Shown: positions 60,576-64,000 of the stretch, piece after piece | How the letters are laid out: each line of letters opens with the position of its first letter | Numbering within the stretch: position 1 is the stretch's first letter | Source of the DNA: Streptomyces sp. NBC_01439 | Lineage (GTDB): Bacteria > Actinomycetota > Actinomycetes > Streptomycetales > Streptomycetaceae | Reading direction: 5' to 3' | Length of the DNA stretch: 64,000 nt | Assembly (NCBI RefSeq): GCF_036227605.1 | Contig: NZ_CP109487.1 | Location: 5,309,001 to 5,373,000, forward strand | Translations under genes and position numbers: made by a program | Notes under the pieces: generated by a model | What the model saw: the letters and a program-made list of their open reading frames with translations, nothing else | What the model was told of the DNA's origin: nothing | Databases searched by the model: none

Positions 60576-60740
60576 ATGAAGTACACGCAGCTCGGACGCA
60601 CCGGCCTCAAGGTCAGCCGACTCGTTCTCGGCACCATGAACTTCGGCCCCCAGACCGTGGAGCCCGAAAGTCACTCGATCATGGACTCCGCCCTCGACGC
60701 GGGCATCAACTACTTCGACACCGCCAAGCGGGCACTTTGA
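60576..60740 (+). pseudogene. 5' fragment of a disrupted aldo/keto reductase
   Basis: 54-codon ORF: MKYTQLGRTGLKVSRLVLGT, MNFGPQTVEPESHSIMDSAL and GINYFDTA match residues 1-50 of the AKR at 60813, then diverge at the codon after FDTA into KRAL-stop. The catalytic Asp is the last recognisable residue. Homology resumes at 63929 near the FHHVDRLTPFEE region, so the fragments flank a 3.2-kb insert with about 77 codons lost. The sequence just upstream (CTCGAAGCAGTTGGCT) is also shared with the intact inverted copy. Confidence 0.82.
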
Positions 60741-60812
60741 CGCCAGCTTGAGTAGGAGGTGGCCGCCGTCCAGGAAGAAGGGACGACGACCACCGTACGT
60801 ACGGCTACCTGA

Positions 60813-61802
60813 TCACCAGGCGAAGGCCTCCGGGGACGGACCGGGCCCGGGGAAGATCTCGTCGAGCCCGGCCAGCACCTCCTCGCTCAGCTCCAGTTCC
60901 AGCGCCCGCAGGGCGCTCTCCAGCTGCTCGGCGGTGCGCGGGCCGACGATGGGGCCCGTCACGCCCGGCCGGGTGAGCAGCCAGGCCAGGGCGGTCTCAC
61001 CGGGCTCCAGGCCGTGCTTGTCGAGCAGGTCCTCGTACGCCTGGATTTGTGCCCGTGTCGAGCTGTTGGCCAGCGCGTCCGCGGACCGGCCGGAGGCCCG
61101 GCGGCCGCCCTCGACCTCCTTCTTGATGACCCCGCCCAGCAGGCCGCCATGCAGCGGGGACCACGGGATGACCCCGAGGCCGTACTCCTGGGCCGCCGGG
61201 ATGACCTCCATCTCGGCCCGCCGCTCGGCAAGGTTGTACAGGCACTGCTCGCTGACCAGGCCGACCATCCCGCGCCGGGCGGCCGTCTCGCTGGCCTGGG
61301 CGATCTTGTAACCGGGGAAGTTGGAGGAGCCCGCGTAGAGGATCTTGCCCTGCTGGATCAGTACGTCCACGGCCTGCCAGATCTCCTCGAAGGGGGTCCG
61401 GCGGTCGATGTGGTGGAACTGGTACAGGTCGATGTGGTCGGTCTGGAGCCGCTTGAGGCTGGCCTCGACGGCCCGGCGGATATTCAGCGCCGACAGCCGG
61501 TCCTCGTTCGGCCAGGTGTCTCCCCCGCGGGACATGGAGCCGTAGACCTTGGTGGCCAGGACCGTCTTCTCCCGACGGCCACCACCCTGGGCGAACCAGG
61601 TGCCGATGATCTCCTCGGTACGGCCCTTGTTCTCACCCCACCCATACACGTTGGCCGTGTCCACGAAATTCAGACCTGCGTCGAGGGCGGCGTCCAGGAT
61701 TCCGTGGCTGGTCGGTTCGTCTGTCTGCGGACCGAAGTTCATCGTGCCGAGTACAAGTCGGCTGACCTTGAGTCCGGTGCGTCCGAGCTGCGTGTACTTC
61801 AT
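60813..61802 (-). CDS. Aldo/keto reductase
   Basis: 329 residues from ATG 61802; upstream in-frame ATG at 61874 is weaker. AKR (beta/alpha)8 with the catalytic tetrad Asp48 (NFVDTANVYG), Tyr53, Lys85 (LATKVYG) and His130 (YQFHHID). Also GTMNFGPQTDEP at the start and PGVTGPIVGPRTAEQL near the NADPH site. It reduces aldehydes or ketones with NADPH. Inverted relative to the split AKR, with which it shares the N-terminal coding and upstream sequence. Confidence 0.93.
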   Translation of the reverse strand: MKYTQLGRTGLKVSRLVLGTMNFGPQTDEPTSHGILDAALDAGLNFVDTANVYGWGENKGRTEEIIGTWFAQGGGRREKTVLATKVYGSMSRGGDTWPNEDRLSALNIRRAVEASLKRLQTDHIDLYQFHHIDRRTPFEEIWQAVDVLIQQGKILYAGSSNFPGYKIAQASETAARRGMVGLVSEQCLYNLAERRAEMEVIPAAQEYGLGVIPWSPLHGGLLGGVIKKEVEGGRRASGRSADALANSSTRAQIQAYEDLLDKHGLEPGETALAWLLTRPGVTGPIVGPRTAEQLESALRALELELSEEVLAGLDEIFPGPGPSPEAFAW

Positions 61803-61969
61803 GGGACCCAAGCCAACTGCTTCGAGTCCACTCCAGGCAAGAGCGGCCCGCGCCGCCCTCGATTTATGCGACAACGCGCATAGTCGCGTTGATGCATAGA
61901 CGGCTGACCACTGCGCTCCGTACGGTCTTGGTGGCTGGCCCTGACCAGGCCGCGAACCAGGGGGTTCAC

Positions 61970-62176
61970 ATGGCTCGTGAGGAACTGACCCGACTGACCG
62001 GCAACGGGAACGGCGAGTGCGGACAAGGCGACTGCCCCAACGTGTACCGCACCGCCTCCGGCTCCTTCGTCGTCCAGGGAGACTTGTCCCCTGCCTTCAC
62101 ACCGCCGGACGGCGAGGGGCTCGTGGAGATTCCCGAGAGCGTCCTGAGGGAGGCTGTACGTGCTCTTGGATGGTGA
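61970..62176 (+). CDS. Small hypothetical protein (68 aa) of the XRE cassette
   Basis: 68 residues from ATG 61970. Contains GECGQGDCPNVYRTASG with two cysteines, FVVQGDLSPAFTPPDGEGLV and a short helix (SVLREAVRALGW). Typical of a small gene found upstream of a DUF6879 gene and an XRE regulator in Streptomyces. Overlaps the DUF6879 gene by 17 bp, so coupled. Function unknown. Confidence 0.78.
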   Translation: MAREELTRLTGNGNGECGQGDCPNVYRTASGSFVVQGDLSPAFTPPDGEGLVEIPESVLREAVRALGW

Positions 62177-62672
62177 CGAATGGCAGAGCAAATTCCGCGG
62201 CTTCAAGACCGAGGCGTGGAGGCTTGAGACGCTGCCGCAGTACCTCGTCCCCCAGGAGGCGGAGGAATTCGCCGCCTTCAAGAACGGTGCCCGCTTCCAC
62301 GGGCCCTACGAGGATTCGTGGACGGACCTGATCCGCAAGCACACGGCAGCAGGCGGGAGTATCGGCCGCGTGCACATCGTCACGCAGCCACTCTCGGACT
62401 ACCTGCGCTTCGAGTTCGAGCGGTACTACCAGCACCAAGCGCCCATCGGGGAAGACATTCGCATCCTCGACGTAACCGACCGGCCGAACCCGCTGCCGGG
62501 CGTCCAGGACTTCTGGATGTTCGACCGCTCCACAGTCGTGCTGATGCACTACGCGGAGGACGGGCGACAGATCTCCCGTGAGCTGTTCGAGGGCGATCCC
62601 GCACCCTTCATCGACCATCAGCGCATCGCGCGGGAAGGGTCCATCCCATTCCTGGAGTACGTGCGCGCGTGA
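62160..62672 (+). CDS. DUF6879-family protein
   Basis: 170 residues from GTG 62160. Family markers: FRGFKTEAWRLETLPQYLVP, FKNGARFHGPYEDSW, IGRVHIVTQPLSDYLRFEFE, IRILDVTDRPNPLPGVQDFW and MFDRSTVVLMHYAEDGRQI. These proteins pair with XRE (DUF5753) regulators in Streptomyces. Overlaps the next gene's GTG by 4 bp (GTGA). Mode of action unknown. Confidence 0.9.
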   Translation: MLLDGDEWQSKFRGFKTEAWRLETLPQYLVPQEAEEFAAFKNGARFHGPYEDSWTDLIRKHTAAGGSIGRVHIVTQPLSDYLRFEFERYYQHQAPIGEDIRILDVTDRPNPLPGVQDFWMFDRSTVVLMHYAEDGRQISRELFEGDPAPFIDHQRIAREGSIPFLEYVRA

Positions 62673-63502
62673 CGTTCGAGCCTGAGCGGATGGGCCACTC
62701 CAGCCGGGAGCTGGCCGACAAGCTCCGCGAGCTGCGCAAGCGATCCGGTCTCTCCGGGGTCCGGGTCGCGGCGCGCTGCAACATGTCCCAGTCGAAGATC
62801 AGCCGGATCGAGAACGGCAAGGTCCGGCCGTCCTTGGTCGACGTGGAGCAGATCCTGAGAGCGATCGACGCGCCGGCGGATCTCCTCGCGGAGATCTCCG
62901 CCCTGGCACGCATGGCGAACACCGATTGGCAGGACGCACGGTCACTTCGCCGCAAGGGTCTGGACAAGAAGCAGTTCGAGCTGGCCGGTCTCGAAAGGGC
63001 GAGCAGCGATTTCCGGTTTTTCCTGCTCTCCATGATCACGGGCCTGCTGTTCACACCCGAATACATCCGGGCCAGCCTCTCGCACATCCCCGGCGACGAC
63101 TCGAAGGCCGTGGCGAAGAAGCTGGAGCGGCAGGAGGTCCTCTACGACCGCTCGAAGCGGTTTACGTTCATCCTCACCGAGCAGGCCGTCCGCTGGCCGC
63201 TCGTGCCGCCGGACGTCTTGGCCGTGCAGATCGACCGGCTGATTTCGCTGACACATCTCCCGAACCTGCGCTTGGGTGTCATCCCTCTTGGCTCACGGAC
63301 GGCCCCAGCACCGCTGAACACCTTCACCGTGTACGACGACCGCATCGCCACGGTGGAGGTGTCCACGGGCGTCCTGCTCCTCCGCGATCTGAGAGACGTA
63401 CGTGCGCATCTTCAAGAGTTCGCCGCGTACGAGGAACTGGCTCTCTTCGGCGACACCGCCAGGGAGCACTTCGCGTTCTGGTCCGCAACCTGCCGTGGTT
63501 GA
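62669..63502 (+). CDS. XRE-family regulator with DUF5753 domain
   Basis: 277 residues from GTG 62669. HTH at about 15-38: ELRKRSGLSGVRVAARCNMS / QSKISRIENGKVRPSLVDV. DUF5753 part: LLSMITGLLFTPEYIRASLS, FILTEQAVRWPLVPPDVLAV, LRLGVIPLGSRTAPAPLNTF. Similar in plan to the 15901 regulator but linked to DUF6879 instead of DUF397. Probably controls its own cassette. Cytoplasmic. Confidence 0.92.
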   Translation: MTFEPERMGHSSRELADKLRELRKRSGLSGVRVAARCNMSQSKISRIENGKVRPSLVDVEQILRAIDAPADLLAEISALARMANTDWQDARSLRRKGLDKKQFELAGLERASSDFRFFLLSMITGLLFTPEYIRASLSHIPGDDSKAVAKKLERQEVLYDRSKRFTFILTEQAVRWPLVPPDVLAVQIDRLISLTHLPNLRLGVIPLGSRTAPAPLNTFTVYDDRIATVEVSTGVLLLRDLRDVRAHLQEFAAYEELALFGDTAREHFAFWSATCRG

Positions 63503-63596
63503 TCTTTAGTCCACAACGCGACTGGAACTGCAGGTCTTGCCCTGCTCCGGGAAACGATGACGTGCCGTCGTAGAGAACCTCCGGAAGGCGTACGCC

Positions 63597-64000
63597 ATGA
63601 GCCGAGCGCGGACCACCATGTCAGGACCGATGCACCTTTTGCTCCTGAACCTGCCGCCAAAACCGGCGGACGGATGTGGGGTGTGCCGCGCCCTGATCGC
63701 GCAGCGGCGGGAGGCACGGGACGGAGGTGATTTGTCGGCGGCGACGGATGCGGACGTGGAGATCCGTAACCATCCTCACCGGCCCGGAACGTCTTGCACC
63801 TGTACCGGATGGGCCTCGCGCTCATCCCGGCTGCCGGGAGGGCAGTCGCCAGGCGCGCTCGTCGCGTCAAGCCCGCCACCGCAAGGTAGGCAGGAATCTC
63901 CCGCATTCATGCAGGAGAGCACTTCAACAGTTCCACCACGTGGACCGGCTGACCCCCTTCGAGGAGATCTGGCAGGCCGTCGAGGTCCTGGTCCAGCAGG
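63597..64000 (+). CDS. Possible small Cys-containing protein (open to window end, uncertain)
   Basis: ATG 63597 (SD GGAAGG) opens MSRARTTMSGPMHLLLLN then CGVCRALIAQRREARDGG, DLSAATDADVEIRNHPHR. This resembles a short Streptomyces gene with a CxxC motif found next to XRE cassettes. Beyond about base 63775 the frame has no recognised content, and no stop occurs before the window edge, so its true end is unknown. It overlaps the AKR 3' fragment in another frame. Confidence 0.35.
   Translation, partial: MSRARTTMSGPMHLLLLNLPPKPADGCGVCRALIAQRREARDGGDLSAATDADVEIRNHPHRPGTSCTCTGWASRSSRLPGGQSPGALVASSPPPQGRQESPAFMQESTSTVPPRGPADPLRGDLAGRRGPGPA
63929..64000 (+). pseudogene. 3' fragment of the disrupted aldo/keto reductase (continues past window)
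   Basis: QFHHVDRLTPFEEIWQAVEV then LVQQ matches residues about 128-151 of the AKR at 60813 (QFHHIDRRTPFEEIWQAVDV). It is on the same strand as the 5' fragment at 60576, 3.2 kb away. Homology begins abruptly at about 63929. Confidence 0.75.

Overview
High-GC actinobacterial chromosome, almost certainly Streptomyces. Support comes from the strong third-position G/C bias, many GTG starts, ATGA/GTGA gene overlaps, DUF397 proteins beside DUF5753-type XRE regulators, a SigE-family sigma factor, the futalosine menaquinone genes, and a GC-rich interspersed repeat with core GCGTTTGAGG. From memory, the gene order (trehalose genes, metM/metO, cold-shock gene, groEL2, then murR/murQ, then mqnB/mqnD) matches a conserved core-chromosome stretch of the genus. 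No rRNA, tRNA, CRISPR array, prophage or complete IS element was seen.

Left part (1-9.4 kb): an osmolyte block (3' end of otsB; gpgS-otsA on the minus strand). Next is a SAM-I riboswitch controlling a threonine-synthase-like enzyme and a ThiS/MoaD-like sulfur carrier, best read as the MetM/MetO homocysteine pathway. A cold-shock gene with a long leader and groEL2 with two CIRCE operators follow, then an XRE/Uma2 pair and a stand-alone TrpF.

9.5-20 kb is accessory. It holds a Uma2 remnant, a PQQ-propeller membrane protein, and a duplicated module in which a subtilisin-like protease (+) lies head-to-head with a stand-alone I9 propeptide/inhibitor (-). A DUF397/XRE pair and several proteins of unknown role come next.

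20-35 kb: regulator-target pairs with visible operators (TetR with an ABM-like protein, MarR with a quinone-reductase-like MDR), and a murR-murQ-murP cluster for N-acetylmuramic acid recycling with a palindromic operator. There follow a secreted serine hydrolase, a SMI1/KNR4 protein, a frameshifted nuclease-like gene, an MFS exporter, an HD hydrolase and CutC with a DasR-box-like site.

35-60.5 kb is mostly conserved actinobacterial core: HelD, an apparently deleted GT87, XPB helicase, a TetR/redoxin pair, DoxX, DUF4291, a large XPB-related protein, a SigE-type sigma factor with a membrane partner, a HAD hydrolase, a second cold-shock protein, mqnB-mqnD, a DUF2771 lipoprotein, an MFS protein, DUF3027, an NfeD-like small protein plus flotillin, a membrane-anchored propeller and an SGNH hydrolase.

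Right end (60.5-64 kb): an aldo/keto reductase gene appears split. Its first about 51 codons are at 60576 and homology resumes at 63929. Between them lies a 3.2-kb segment with an intact, inverted AKR paralogue and a three-gene XRE/DUF6879 cassette. This is the clearest rearrangement in the window.
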